64,000 bases of DNA from an uncultured bacterium. Its GTDB lineage: Bacteria; Bacillota; Clostridia; Lachnospirales; Lachnospiraceae. Each line of letters opens with the position of its first letter. The stretch's first letter is position 1. Below are positions 16,371 to 26,081 of the stretch, piece by piece. Below the pieces are notes generated by a model. That model saw nothing but the letters and a program-made list of their open reading frames with translations, was not told the origin of the DNA and searched no databases. A program made the translations under genes and the position numbers. The stretch is from contig CANDBT010000013.1 of assembly GCA_947383005.1 (NCBI GenBank), forward strand, positions 1-64,000, written 5' to 3'.

Positions 16371-17651
16371 ATGAATCGGGAAGAAATCTATAAAGAGCTG
16401 GGGATAAGCCAGCAGGTATGGAAATTTGCCGCAGAGACAGAGGCGCAGCTTAAAGAACGGTTTGCCGCGCTGGATGAGACGGCAGAATATAACCAGATGA
16501 AGGTAATCAAAGCTATGCAGGAGGCCCGCGTCAGCGATATTCATTTTGCCGCTACTAACGGATATGGTTATAATGATTTGGGACGTGATACTTTGGAGGA
16601 GGTTTATGCCAGGGCTTTTCATGGAGAAAGCGCCCTCGTGCGTACGCAGATAATCAGCGGAACCCACGCGCTTCATATTGCCCTTTCCGGCAATCTGCGT
16701 CCGGGCGACGAGCTGCTGTCACCGGTAGGAAAACCTTATGATACATTGGAGGAAGTTATTGGAATTCGGGAATCGACAGGGTCGCTAAAGGAATATGGCA
16801 TTGCTTACCGCCAGGTTGATCTGCTTTCGGATGGCTCTTTTGATTATGAAAATATTGCCAGAGCCATTAACAGCCGGACGAAGCTGGTGACGATTCAACG
16901 TTCCAAAGGATATGCGGCAAGACCGACATTGTCAGTGAAAAGGATTGGTGAGCTGATTGCTTTTGTAAAGCGATGCAAGCCGGATGTGATTTGCATGGTT
17001 GACAACTGTTACGGTGAATTTGTCGAGCGGACAGAACCCACGGATGTGGGGGCAGATTTGATTGTCGGTTCGCTGATCAAAAACCCCGGCGGAGGTCTGG
17101 CGCCTATCGGCGGTTATATTGTGGGGCGCAAAGACTGTGTTGACCGGGCTTCTTATCGTCTGAGCGCACCTGGGTTAGGCAAGGAGGCAGGCGCCAGCCT
17201 GGGAGTCAACCAGGCGTTTTTTCAGGGATTGTTTTTATCGCCGGCGGTGGTAGCGGGAGCGCTGAAGGGAGCGATATTTGCCGCCAATATTTATGAGCGG
17301 TTGGGTTTTGCCGTAATGCCGGACGGGAAAGAATCCCGCCATGATATTATCCAGGCGGTTACTCTTGGAAGTAAGGAAGCGGTTATCGCTTTTTGCCAGG
17401 GAATTCAGGCAGCGGCGCCGGTAGACAGTTTTGCCGTCCCCGAGCCGTGGGATATGCCCGGCTATGACGCTCCGGTGATTATGGCGGCAGGAGCTTTTGT
17501 ACAAGGTTCTTCAATTGAACTCAGCGCCGATGCACCGATTAAGCCGCCATATGCCGTATATTTTCAGGGCGGGCTGACCTGGTATCATGCAAAGCTGGGC
17601 ATTATGAAATCCTTGCAGAAACTAACGGACGAAAAAATCGTAAAATGGTAA
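16371..17651 (+). CDS. Methionine gamma-lyase-like PLP enzyme (aluminium-resistance-protein family)
   Basis: 426 aa from ATG 16371, behind GAGAGG; an upstream in-frame ATG at 16347 has no ribosome site. The PLP-fold enzyme belongs to the family annotated as methionine gamma-lyase-like or aluminium resistance protein (PF06838). Visible: SALVRTQIISGTHALHIAL (cofactor phosphate region), DNCYGEFVERTEP (the Asp contacting the pyridine N), and SLIKNPGGGLAPIGGYI, whose Lys probably binds PLP. In Clostridia and Bacilli it commonly follows miaA, as here. The true substrate is not settled. Confidence 0.88.
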   Translation: MNREEIYKELGISQQVWKFAAETEAQLKERFAALDETAEYNQMKVIKAMQEARVSDIHFAATNGYGYNDLGRDTLEEVYARAFHGESALVRTQIISGTHALHIALSGNLRPGDELLSPVGKPYDTLEEVIGIRESTGSLKEYGIAYRQVDLLSDGSFDYENIARAINSRTKLVTIQRSKGYAARPTLSVKRIGELIAFVKRCKPDVICMVDNCYGEFVERTEPTDVGADLIVGSLIKNPGGGLAPIGGYIVGRKDCVDRASYRLSAPGLGKEAGASLGVNQAFFQGLFLSPAVVAGALKGAIFAANIYERLGFAVMPDGKESRHDIIQAVTLGSKEAVIAFCQGIQAAAPVDSFAVPEPWDMPGYDAPVIMAAGAFVQGSSIELSADAPIKPPYAVYFQGGLTWYHAKLGIMKSLQKLTDEKIVKW

Positions 17652-17677
17652 AAGTTCGCATGGAGTGTTGCGTAAAA

Positions 17678-18400
17678 TTATGCGGTATATAATTTCCTTG
17701 TAAGGGTTTCGATGATATAGATGACCGGAACCTGGGTGGTGATATTGACATTTTCATCGATATTCAGGGTGGGAACCTGATAAGGAATGGTGCAGTCGGA
17801 AATTTTTGCCAATGTAGAGTTGGGGTTGCTGGTAATGGAAATGAGCTGGCTTCCCCGCTTTTTTACTTGGTCGGCCAAGAACAAGGTTTCTTTGGTAGTA
17901 CCGGATACGGACAAGGCAATGGTGACCGTATCGCTTCTCAGTTCCTGGAGAATGGGGAGGAAAGGATCTTCCACATAAAAGCTGAAACGTCCGATATTGG
18001 AAAAGAATCTGGCGCCGTATTTGCCGAGAATACCGGAAGAACCAATGCCGATAAAAATAATCCGCTCAGATTCTTTCAGCATCCTAAAAGCTTTATCCAG
18101 GCTTTCCTGGAATAGGGAAGTGGCGGTGTATGACAAAAAATTTCTGAAAGTAACTTCTTCCGGGTCGCCTAAAGGCGCCTCTCCCACGTCCAGGGATTCT
18201 TTGAAACGGAGCTTAAATTCACTGTATCCTGTGCAGCCAATTTTTTTGCAGAAACGAAGCACGGTTCCTGTAGATACATGGGCTTCATCCGCCAGATCCT
18301 TGATTTTCATTCGCGAAAGACTGTCTTTATTTTTAAGGATACAGTTGTAAATCGAAAGTTCCAGTTCGTTAAAGCCGGATAATTGTTCATGTGTAAACAT
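17678..18400 (-). CDS. MurR/RpiR-family transcription regulator
   Basis: 240 aa from ATG 18400, chosen for AAGGA 9 nt upstream; the upstream extension is AT-rich and unlike the family. Residues 1-75 are the RpiR helix-turn-helix (IKDLADEAHVSTGTVLRFCKKIGCTGYSEFK). Residues ~100-225 are a SIS sugar-phosphate-binding domain (IIFIGIGSSGILGKYGARFFS, ALSVSGTTKETL). It faces a second RpiR gene across a 403-bp spacer and converges on the methionine-lyase-like gene. Likely controls a sugar or amino-sugar pathway; the target is not certain. Confidence 0.88.
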   Translation of the reverse strand: MFTHEQLSGFNELELSIYNCILKNKDSLSRMKIKDLADEAHVSTGTVLRFCKKIGCTGYSEFKLRFKESLDVGEAPLGDPEEVTFRNFLSYTATSLFQESLDKAFRMLKESERIIFIGIGSSGILGKYGARFFSNIGRFSFYVEDPFLPILQELRSDTVTIALSVSGTTKETLFLADQVKKRGSQLISITSNPNSTLAKISDCTIPYQVPTLNIDENVNITTQVPVIYIIETLTRKLYTA

Positions 18401-18437
18401 AATGGTTTTCCTTTTTGGATAGGTTATATATTGAATA

Positions 18438-18466
18438 ATTATAAGGGATAAAAGATTTTTTGTAAA
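18438..18466 (-). promoter_or_regulatory. Promoter of the minus-strand RpiR gene
   Basis: On the minus strand: TTTACA (18466-18461), 17 bp, TATAAT (18443-18438), about 38 bp before the ATG at 18400. Confidence 0.6.
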
Positions 18467-18500
18467 GCAGATGTTGAGGGGGCGAAATAATAAGAATTTC

Positions 18501-18554
18501 TTTACTTTAAAGCAAATATTTGTTATACTAAAATAAGTGTTACGTAGAAGTAAC
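18501..18554 (+). promoter_or_regulatory. Promoter plus inverted-repeat operator candidate for the second RpiR gene
   Basis: TTTACT (18501-18506), 17 bp, TATACT (18524-18529), then GTTAC-N6-GTAAC (18539-18554) covering the expected start of transcription. Further GTAAC/TAACA half sites occur at about 18551 and 18685 and before the GH1 gene (19577). The remaining 18555-18803 shows only a weak 33-codon ORF with no ribosome site. Confidence 0.5.
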
Positions 18555-18803
18555 AAATTTAGATAAAATGCAGGCAATTCTGAATCATTATCAGGCAGGC
18601 CGGACTCTTTTTATGGTCAAGGAATCTAACAAATCTTATCTGGTACGTCAATCAAAAGCAACAAAATGATAAAATTTACTTTAGTAACAGGTTAAGGAAA
18701 TTTTCTGTTTATATCATGACATGATGTTCTTAAAGAAAACCAAATATTTATGCTTGCCATTTATAAAAACAGGCAAAATTTATGTGAGGTAGGGAAGAAA
18801 AAT

Positions 18804-19562
18804 ATGGGATTATTCCAATATGAACAGATTTGTAAGCTTAATGAAAGCGAATTCATGGTATATAATTACGTTTCCCTGCATTTGCAGGAAGTGGAAGCAA
18901 TGAGCATCCGGGAATTGTCTGTGGCCGTGGGCGTGTCAACAACAACGGTTCTTCGGTTTTGCAGCAAGTTTGGCTATGAAGGATATACGGAATTTAAGTA
19001 CAGGATTCATCAGTTTTTGGAAAAACAGGAGGAGGGAAGGTATTATCCGTCGATAAGGTCAGCGGTACAATATTTGCAAAGCACGGTGGATAACCAGGAA
19101 CTCAGCATAGAGATCGAAAAGGCGGCCAGGCTGTGTGTGGAAGCCCGGCAGGTGCTGTTTTTAGGCATCGGGACAAGCGGGGGGCTGGCAGAATATGGCG
19201 CGCGCCTTTTCTGCAACGCAGGAGTTACGGCTTTTTCCATTACCGATCCGTTTTATCCGTCGCCGGTCAGAAGTATGGAAGATATGGTGTTGTTTGTGCT
19301 GTCCGTGTCGGGGGAAACCCCCTTGATTGTTTCATCCGTGGACAATTATAAGAAAAAGCGGATGAAAGTTATCAGTCTTACCAATACGGATATATGCACG
19401 ATTGCCCGGTTATCCGATATTAATTTCGCTTATTTTATGCCTCTTACGTATGTTCATCAGACAATCGAGCATATGAATATTACCACGCAGATCCCGGTGA
19501 TTTATTTGCTGGAAACATTGTCGCAGTGGATTAATGATATAAGGGAAAAACAAAAAAGATAG
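18804..19562 (+). CDS. MurR/RpiR-family regulator of the beta-glucoside PTS operon (inferred)
   Basis: 252 aa from ATG 18804 (TAGGGAAG upstream), in preference to 18750, which has no ribosome site. The HTH is at residues ~32-60 (IRELSVAVGVSTTTVLRFCSKFGYEGYTEFK) and a SIS domain follows (VLFLGIGTSGGLAEYGARLF, VLSVSGETPLIV). It has the same architecture as the divergent gene at 17678 and lies 168 bp upstream of the GH1-PTS operon on the same strand. That makes it the natural candidate to sense a phosphorylated sugar and control that operon. The role is inferred from position. Confidence 0.88.
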   Translation: MGLFQYEQICKLNESEFMVYNYVSLHLQEVEAMSIRELSVAVGVSTTTVLRFCSKFGYEGYTEFKYRIHQFLEKQEEGRYYPSIRSAVQYLQSTVDNQELSIEIEKAARLCVEARQVLFLGIGTSGGLAEYGARLFCNAGVTAFSITDPFYPSPVRSMEDMVLFVLSVSGETPLIVSSVDNYKKKRMKVISLTNTDICTIARLSDINFAYFMPLTYVHQTIEHMNITTQIPVIYLLETLSQWINDIREKQKR

Positions 19563-19624
19563 TTTGTTTTATTTATGTAACAAATTTCAAATGATTAAAC
19601 GTTTGTCAAAAATGAGCAAAACAA

Positions 19625-19653
19625 TTGAAAAAGTGAAAAAAATATGGTATAAT
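19625..19653 (+). promoter_or_regulatory. Promoter of the beta-glucoside PTS operon
   Basis: TTGAAA (19625-19630), 17 bp, TATAAT (19648-19653), giving a ~70-nt leader. A taacaaa-containing region (19577-19612) just upstream resembles the GTAAC half sites near the RpiR promoter. Confidence 0.65.
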
Positions 19654-19697
19654 TTAGCTATATGCCATAGATAAATCAGGGGTTGGTTGTGGCATAA

Positions 19698-21167
<1,470 letters not shown>

Positions 21168-21238
21168 CCGGATAAGTAATTTCCCGGGGATGTCGGGAGA
21201 TGAAAAATAAAAAATAATTATAAAGGAGGAAGTTTTAT

Positions 21239-21553
21239 ATGGTTATTCGTTTATTCTGTGCAGCAGGTATGTCAACAAGCGTATTGGTGAATAAGATGCA
21301 GGAAGCCGCTAAGGAAAAAGGCAAAGATGCAGATATCGCCGCATTCCCGATTCAGGAGATGGACCGTATGGTTGAAGCAGGGAATATTGATGTTGTTTTG
21401 CTTGGGCCGCAGGTAGGGTTCCAGTTAAAGAAAGCAAAAGCGATTTGTGACCCCAAGGGCGTTCCGGTAGATGTTATCCCGGCTGCTGATTATGGCATGT
21501 GCAATGGCATGAACGTACTGAAATTTGCTTATAAGCTTGCGAAAAACAAATAA
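21239..21553 (+). CDS. celA: PTS lactose/cellobiose-type EIIB component
   Basis: 104 aa. EIIB passes phosphate from IIA to the incoming sugar. The phospho-acceptor Cys lies in the N-terminal P-loop LFCAAGMSTSVLVNKM. DVVLLGPQVGFQLK and the VIPAADYGMCNGMNVLKFA region are typical of the Lac family. AAAGGAGGAAG lies upstream. Placed between the GH1 gene and EIIC. Confidence 0.92.
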   Translation: MVIRLFCAAGMSTSVLVNKMQEAAKEKGKDADIAAFPIQEMDRMVEAGNIDVVLLGPQVGFQLKKAKAICDPKGVPVDVIPAADYGMCNGMNVLKFAYKLAKNK

Positions 21554-21605
21554 GCGAAGTTATATATGCGAAAGAAAATATAATTATTCAGTGAGGGGAT
21601 AGTGT

Positions 21606-22931
21606 ATGGGCGACTTTATTAATGAGAAAATACTTCCAAAAGTAATGGCATTTGTCAATACCAAACCGGTTCAGGCGGTGAAGGATGGTATGGTTTTGAG
21701 TATGCCGATGTTGATTGTCGGTTCAGCATTTTTGATCTTTGCTAACCTGCCGATTCAGGCGGCTGCTGACGCTTTGGCGGCTGCGGGAATAACAGATATC
21801 CTGAATCAGGCATACGGCGCGACGTTCAGCATCAGTGCGATTATCGCAGTTATCGGTATTGCATACAATTATGCGAAGCATGAAGGCCAGGAACCCCTAG
21901 GCGGCGGCATCCTCGCATTGTCTACGTTTTTGCTGCTTCAGCCGTCTACCATTACCAGCGCCAGCGGAGATGTGGTAGGCAATGTCATTGATAAGACATG
22001 GGCAGCCGGCCAGGGTATGATCGGAGCCATTATCGTGGGTTTGATTGTAGGTAAAGTATATTCCTGGTTCCTGATAAAAGATATCCGGATCAAAATGCCG
22101 GCAGGTGTTCCTGTAGGCGTTGCCAACGCTTTCTCGGCATTGATTCCGGCTGCGGTGGTTATTTCCGTGGCAACTCTTATCCATGGAATTTTCGTTATGG
22201 GCTTCAAGATGACGGCTATGGAAGCGATTTATAAGGTGATCCAGACACCATTGCAAGGTTTGACGGATTCGCTCCCCGGCGTAATCATTTACGCTTTCAT
22301 GGTTTCCTTCCTCTGGTTCTTTGGCGTCCATGGTTCCACCATCTGCGGTGGCATCATGTCCGGCTTGTTCCAGGCAAACTTCATGGAAAACCAGGCTATC
22401 CTTGACAGCGGATTGGAATTGACCGTAGCCAACGGCGGCCATATCGTTACCCAGCAGTTTATTGACCAGTTTATTACGGTGACCGGTTCCGGTATCACCA
22501 TCGGCGTTGTTATTTACATGTTTACCATGGCCAAATCCCAACAGTTAAAGGGTTTGGGGCGCTTGGAAATCGGCCCGGCGCTGTTTAACATCAATGAGCC
22601 TATTTTGTTCGGTTTGCCTATCGTTATGAACCCCCTGATGGCGGTGCCGTTTATCATGACTCCGGTGGTTGTGGGTGTTGTGCAGTATTTTGCGTTAGCT
22701 ACAGGGCTTTGTCCTTTGTATAAAGGTATTGTCGTGCCGTGGACCACTCCGCCGATTATATCCGGTTTCCTGGTAGGAGGCTGGCGGACTGCTTTGCTGC
22801 AGGTAGTGACTATGGTAATTTCCTTCTTCATGTATCTTCCGTTTGTCCGCAAAATTGATAAGATGAATGTGGAGAATGAACAGGCGGCAGCATCGGGCAG
22901 CGCTGATGATGACGATGATGATGATTGGTAA
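21606..22931 (+). CDS. celB: PTS lactose/cellobiose-type EIIC permease
   Basis: 441 aa with about ten membrane segments; it carries the sugar across the membrane and presents it to IIB. Family features include VKDGMVLSMPMLIVGSAFLI, WFFGVHGSTICGG, and LFNINEPILFGLPIVMNP, which holds the NEP motif for sugar binding. The C terminus ends in an unusual run of Asp (ADDDDDDDW), close to a 22-bp gat repeat. 52 bp after EIIB, same operon. Confidence 0.93.
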   Translation: MGDFINEKILPKVMAFVNTKPVQAVKDGMVLSMPMLIVGSAFLIFANLPIQAAADALAAAGITDILNQAYGATFSISAIIAVIGIAYNYAKHEGQEPLGGGILALSTFLLLQPSTITSASGDVVGNVIDKTWAAGQGMIGAIIVGLIVGKVYSWFLIKDIRIKMPAGVPVGVANAFSALIPAAVVISVATLIHGIFVMGFKMTAMEAIYKVIQTPLQGLTDSLPGVIIYAFMVSFLWFFGVHGSTICGGIMSGLFQANFMENQAILDSGLELTVANGGHIVTQQFIDQFITVTGSGITIGVVIYMFTMAKSQQLKGLGRLEIGPALFNINEPILFGLPIVMNPLMAVPFIMTPVVVGVVQYFALATGLCPLYKGIVVPWTTPPIISGFLVGGWRTALLQVVTMVISFFMYLPFVRKIDKMNVENEQAAASGSADDDDDDDW

Positions 22932-23066
22932 AATCGGCTATATTTAAGAAGATACACAGGCTGAAGAACAGGCTGCATAGATAAAAGCGGTTTGGTATAT
23001 GGTCGTAAGAGGGCGGCTAAAGGGTGAGATAAATAATGAGATTAATCAAAAGGGGAAGAAAAGACC

Positions 23067-23387
23067 ATGAATGATGAATTGATGATTTCCTGTATGCAGA
23101 TTATCACTTATGTAGGAACGGCTCGTTCTTGCTACATCAATGCTATACAGAGCGCAAAAGAAGGAAATTTTGAGGAAGCAGAGCAACTGATGAAAGAGGG
23201 CGAAGAGAATTTTGTCCAAGGGCACAATGGCCATGGCGATTTGCTTGCAAAAGAAGCAAGAGGCGAGTTGGGCAATGCCGGTTTGATTCTGATTCATGCG
23301 GAAGATCAGTTGATGAGTGCGGAAGGTTTCCATACGATTGCGGAAGAGTTTATTGACCTTTACAAAAAGCTGGCAGATAAACAGTAA
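23067..23387 (+). CDS. celC: PTS lactose/cellobiose-type EIIA component
   Basis: 106 aa, a helical Lac-family IIA. It takes phosphate from HPr (a ptsH gene is present at 54073) on a His; the likely acceptor is in LILIHAEDQLMSAE, the family's conserved HAQDHLM-like site. The metal-binding-type GHNGHGDLLAKEA precedes it. GGGGAAG lies upstream of the ATG. Last PTS gene; the 135-bp gap after IIC has no terminator. Confidence 0.9.
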   Translation: MNDELMISCMQIITYVGTARSCYINAIQSAKEGNFEEAEQLMKEGEENFVQGHNGHGDLLAKEARGELGNAGLILIHAEDQLMSAEGFHTIAEEFIDLYKKLADKQ

Positions 23388-23453
23388 TCGTTGCTTAAAA
23401 ATATCGGTAGGTACGAATGAAAGTTTTGATAAATGAAATAAATCTGTAATAGT

Positions 23454-23487
23454 AAGGGCGGCCCGGTAGTGAGCTGCCCTTGTTGTT
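23454..23487 (+). terminator. Possible terminator after the PTS operon
   Basis: aagggcggc pairs with gctgccctt (one G-U pair) with a 10-nt loop, followed by gttgttgag. The T-tract is poor, so read-through into the HAD gene is possible. Confidence 0.4.
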
Positions 23488-23550
23488 GAGTGTTTTTACA
23501 AATATGAAGGAGCTTGGAATGAAGAGGGAAAGGATCTGGATTAGGCGGTT

Positions 23551-24381
23551 ATGGGAAAAAAGGGGATTTTTTTAGATATTGACGGAACGCTTGTGGGCTT
23601 TGACCGGAAAATGCCGGACAGTGCAAAAGCAGCATTAAGCCTGGCCAGGAAGAACGGGCATAAAGTGTTTATCTGTACAGGCAGGACCCGCGGCATGATT
23701 TATCCCTGGCTGATTGATATTGGTTTTGATGGGATAGTCGCGTCGGCGGGGGCATATGTGGAAGCAGAAGGAAATGAGGTATTCCATCAGATTCTGGAAG
23801 AGAGGGCAGTGGAAGCCGCGTTGGATATTCTTGATTGCCACGGAGCATCTTATATGCTTCAAAGTAAGGAGTATTGCTATGTAACCCATGGATTCCATGA
23901 ACGTATGGATGCCAGAGATGATGTTCCTGTTGTCACTCGTAAGACTGATGAAGACAGGCAGGGAAGAATTGAACTGGCCAAAGGGGAAACAGTAAAAGAA
24001 AATCTTGAAAGTATCACTTATTTCGGGTCGGATATTACCATAGAGCAGACAAAACGTCTTTTGGATGCCCAAAGAGAAGGGTATTTTGAGCTTACCGGTT
24101 CCAGTTTTGGCAAAGACCATATTTTTTCCGGCGAATTGACCCGCAAGGGCATTACCAAAGGGACAGGAATGGAGCATATGCTTCGGTATTTTGGCATCAA
24201 ACAGAAAGATTCCGTCGGTATCGGAGACGGAATGAATGATTTTGATATGCTTCAATATGCAGCGACAGCTATCGCTATGGGAAACGCGGTGGAAGAACTT
24301 AAGGAGATTGCTGATTATGTAACGAGTTCTGTCAGTGAGGATGGCATACAAAAAGCATTCCAAAAATTCGGAATAATATGA
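23551..24381 (+). CDS. Cof-type HAD-IIB family hydrolase
   Basis: 276 aa. Motif I is FLDIDGTLVGF; motif II is in KVFICTGRTRGM; motif III/IV is KGTGMEHMLRYF and VGIGDGMNDFDML. The cap between ~85 and 190 fits type IIB. Such enzymes dephosphorylate sugar phosphates, FMN/PLP or similar metabolites; the position after a PTS operon hints at sugar-phosphate detoxification. The ribosome site is weak (taggcgg). The stop codon lies inside the following 115-bp repeat. Confidence 0.88.
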   Translation: MGKKGIFLDIDGTLVGFDRKMPDSAKAALSLARKNGHKVFICTGRTRGMIYPWLIDIGFDGIVASAGAYVEAEGNEVFHQILEERAVEAALDILDCHGASYMLQSKEYCYVTHGFHERMDARDDVPVVTRKTDEDRQGRIELAKGETVKENLESITYFGSDITIEQTKRLLDAQREGYFELTGSSFGKDHIFSGELTRKGITKGTGMEHMLRYFGIKQKDSVGIGDGMNDFDMLQYAATAIAMGNAVEELKEIADYVTSSVSEDGIQKAFQKFGII

Positions 24382-24492
24382 TACCAGGGTTCCAAGGTCA
24401 AAAATCCGACGCAAGCTTGCTTGCAGGAGGATTTTTGACTTTGGAACCCGCAAAACACCGAAAAGTAGCCATTTTTCGCAGAAAAATGAGCG
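24378..24492. repeat. 115-bp hairpin repeat, first copy
   Basis: Begins atgataccagggttcc and folds as ccaaggtcaaaaatcc against ggatttttgactttgg around a gcaagcttgcttgc centre. A second, nearly identical direct copy is at 24595-24709. The sequence after this copy (gaggtgttttaggattg ... gagcaatccg) is matched again at 63896-63960. The region 24382-24757 holds only these repeats. Confidence 0.85.
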
Positions 24493-24594
24493 GATTTGAG
24501 GTGTTTTAGGATTGCGGGTTGCCGGGCGCCAGTGACGCCCGTTTGGCAACGACCGAAGCGGAGCGTAGACATGAAATGCGGAGCAATCCGTGGT

Positions 24595-24709
24595 ATGATA
24601 CCAGGGTTCCAAGGTCAAAAATCCGACGCAAGCTTGCTTGCAAGAGGATTTTTGACTTTGGACCCCGCAAAACACCGAAAAGTAGCCATTTTTCGCAGAA
24701 AAATGAGCG
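24595..24709. repeat. 115-bp hairpin repeat, second copy
   Basis: Same order as the copy at 24378, with only a few differences (caggagg/caagagg, ggaaccc/ggacccc). The pair lies between the convergent HAD and solute-binding genes, where the large stem may act as a two-way terminator. Confidence 0.85.
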
Positions 24710-24757
24710 AGATTGCCTGTATTTGGTTATTTGCAGTTTTTAATATCAGGCTATGGT

Positions 24758-26053
24758 TTAGGGGACAGTGGTGGAAAATTCTTTTACAGCGGTACGAATA
24801 TCCGCTCCCTGACTGATTTTTTGCAGCATTTTCCACCAGGCAGTACGGGCTTCAGCCCAATAAGGAGTGTTCTGATAGTAGTCTGTCATGTAGGGAATAA
24901 AAATACTGTACTCGCTCATCAGTTTATCATTGTCGTAAATATCCTGCATTTCCCGTACGGGCCAGAAGTTGGAAGTCAATACGCATTTGGTATATTGTTC
25001 ATTATTTTCAGTCATAAACCGGATGAAGGTTTTGGCTGCTTCGATTTTTGCTTCGTCTTTATTGTCAAAAATACCGAGTCCCCAGATTCCGCCGGACAGT
25101 TTGGGTTGCCCTGAATCAGTGGGGAAAGCCATAGGGAAAATATCAAAATTCAGGTAGGGGTTCTGGATAGTTTGCGCAACCTCCAAAGTCCCATTCCAGC
25201 AAAATGCCATAGCCAATTCCCCTCGGCAAAACAAATCGACTTCATCACTTCCGACGAGAGAGGGATCGAATGAAATGCCTTCCAGGTTGGATAAAAGTTC
25301 CAGCGCGCGGATATTTTCCTCACTGTCCACAGTGTAATGGGTATGGGTATTATCGGTAAAGGAGCCGCCATAGAGATTGTTCACCAGTGCGCGGGTTCCC
25401 TGGTCGCCGCCTTGCCCCCCGCAATAGACAGTTCCTACCCGCTCCTGGCCGAAAGCGTGGAGGGTTTCCACGGCATGAATAAAATTTTCCGTGCTCCAGG
25501 TGCGGCTGTCTTCATCAATATACCGAAGGGCGTCGGCTTCTTGGAATAAGTCATAATTAATAGCCATACAGTGGGCGCTCATACAAATCGGAAGGATATA
25601 GTAGCTTCCGTCATTGTGCTGACAGGCGGAACGGACAAAAGGGTAAACCTGTTCGGTATACTTGCTTTCCCAAAGATCAGATAAATCAACCATCAGCCCT
25701 TTTTCCCCCCAGGCAGCAACTAAACGCTCGGAACTTTCGAATACCAGGTCAGGTGCGGTACCGTTTTTCAGGGCCTCATAAATTTTGTCGTCTCCAGTGG
25801 TGTAATCCAGGCATTTTACAGAGATATGAATTTGAGGGTAAGCTTTACGGAACTCGGTAAGCAAGCTGGATAGTGCGGTGGGATTCCCCCAATTTCCTAC
25901 AGGATAAGTCCATAAAGAAAGAGTGATATCTTCATTGAAGAGAGTGTCGCTGACGGTTTCAGGCGAAGGTGCAGGTACAGGTTCTTCCTGACTGCAGGCA
26001 GGCAGAGAAACAGCCGCCAGCAAAGCCACAGCTAAAGAATAATATCTTTTCAT
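24758..26053 (-). CDS. Extracellular sugar-binding lipoprotein (ABC-type family 1), no transporter genes nearby
   Basis: 431 aa. Lipoprotein signal with lipobox LPAC at residues ~17-20. The mature protein has the family-1 solute-binding fold: LSLWTYPVGNWGN, LLTEFRKAYPQIHISVKCLDY, GTAPDLVFESSERLV, LAMAFCWNGTLEVA, and GGIWGLGIFDNKDEAKIEAAKTFIRFMTEN. Proteins like this bind oligosaccharides or sugars outside the cell for an ABC importer. No permease or ATPase gene is adjacent. Instead it lies 28 bp downstream of a hybrid sensor kinase on the same strand, so it may deliver ligand to that sensor. That role is inference. Confidence 0.88.
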   Translation of the reverse strand: MKRYYSLAVALLAAVSLPACSQEEPVPAPSPETVSDTLFNEDITLSLWTYPVGNWGNPTALSSLLTEFRKAYPQIHISVKCLDYTTGDDKIYEALKNGTAPDLVFESSERLVAAWGEKGLMVDLSDLWESKYTEQVYPFVRSACQHNDGSYYILPICMSAHCMAINYDLFQEADALRYIDEDSRTWSTENFIHAVETLHAFGQERVGTVYCGGQGGDQGTRALVNNLYGGSFTDNTHTHYTVDSEENIRALELLSNLEGISFDPSLVGSDEVDLFCRGELAMAFCWNGTLEVAQTIQNPYLNFDIFPMAFPTDSGQPKLSGGIWGLGIFDNKDEAKIEAAKTFIRFMTENNEQYTKCVLTSNFWPVREMQDIYDNDKLMSEYSIFIPYMTDYYQNTPYWAEARTAWWKMLQKISQGADIRTAVKEFSTTVP

Positions 26054-26081
26054 ATTATAGCTCTCCGTTTTGATGTTTTAG

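Noticed and set aside
18568..18669. 33-codon ORF between the RpiR genes
   Set aside because: No ribosome site and random-looking composition; better explained as regulatory DNA.
23635..24675. 346-aa minus-strand ORF through the HAD gene and the 115-bp repeats
   Set aside because: It overlaps a clear HAD gene and reads the repeat twice (duplicate FLTLEPWYH segments); an artefact of the repeats.
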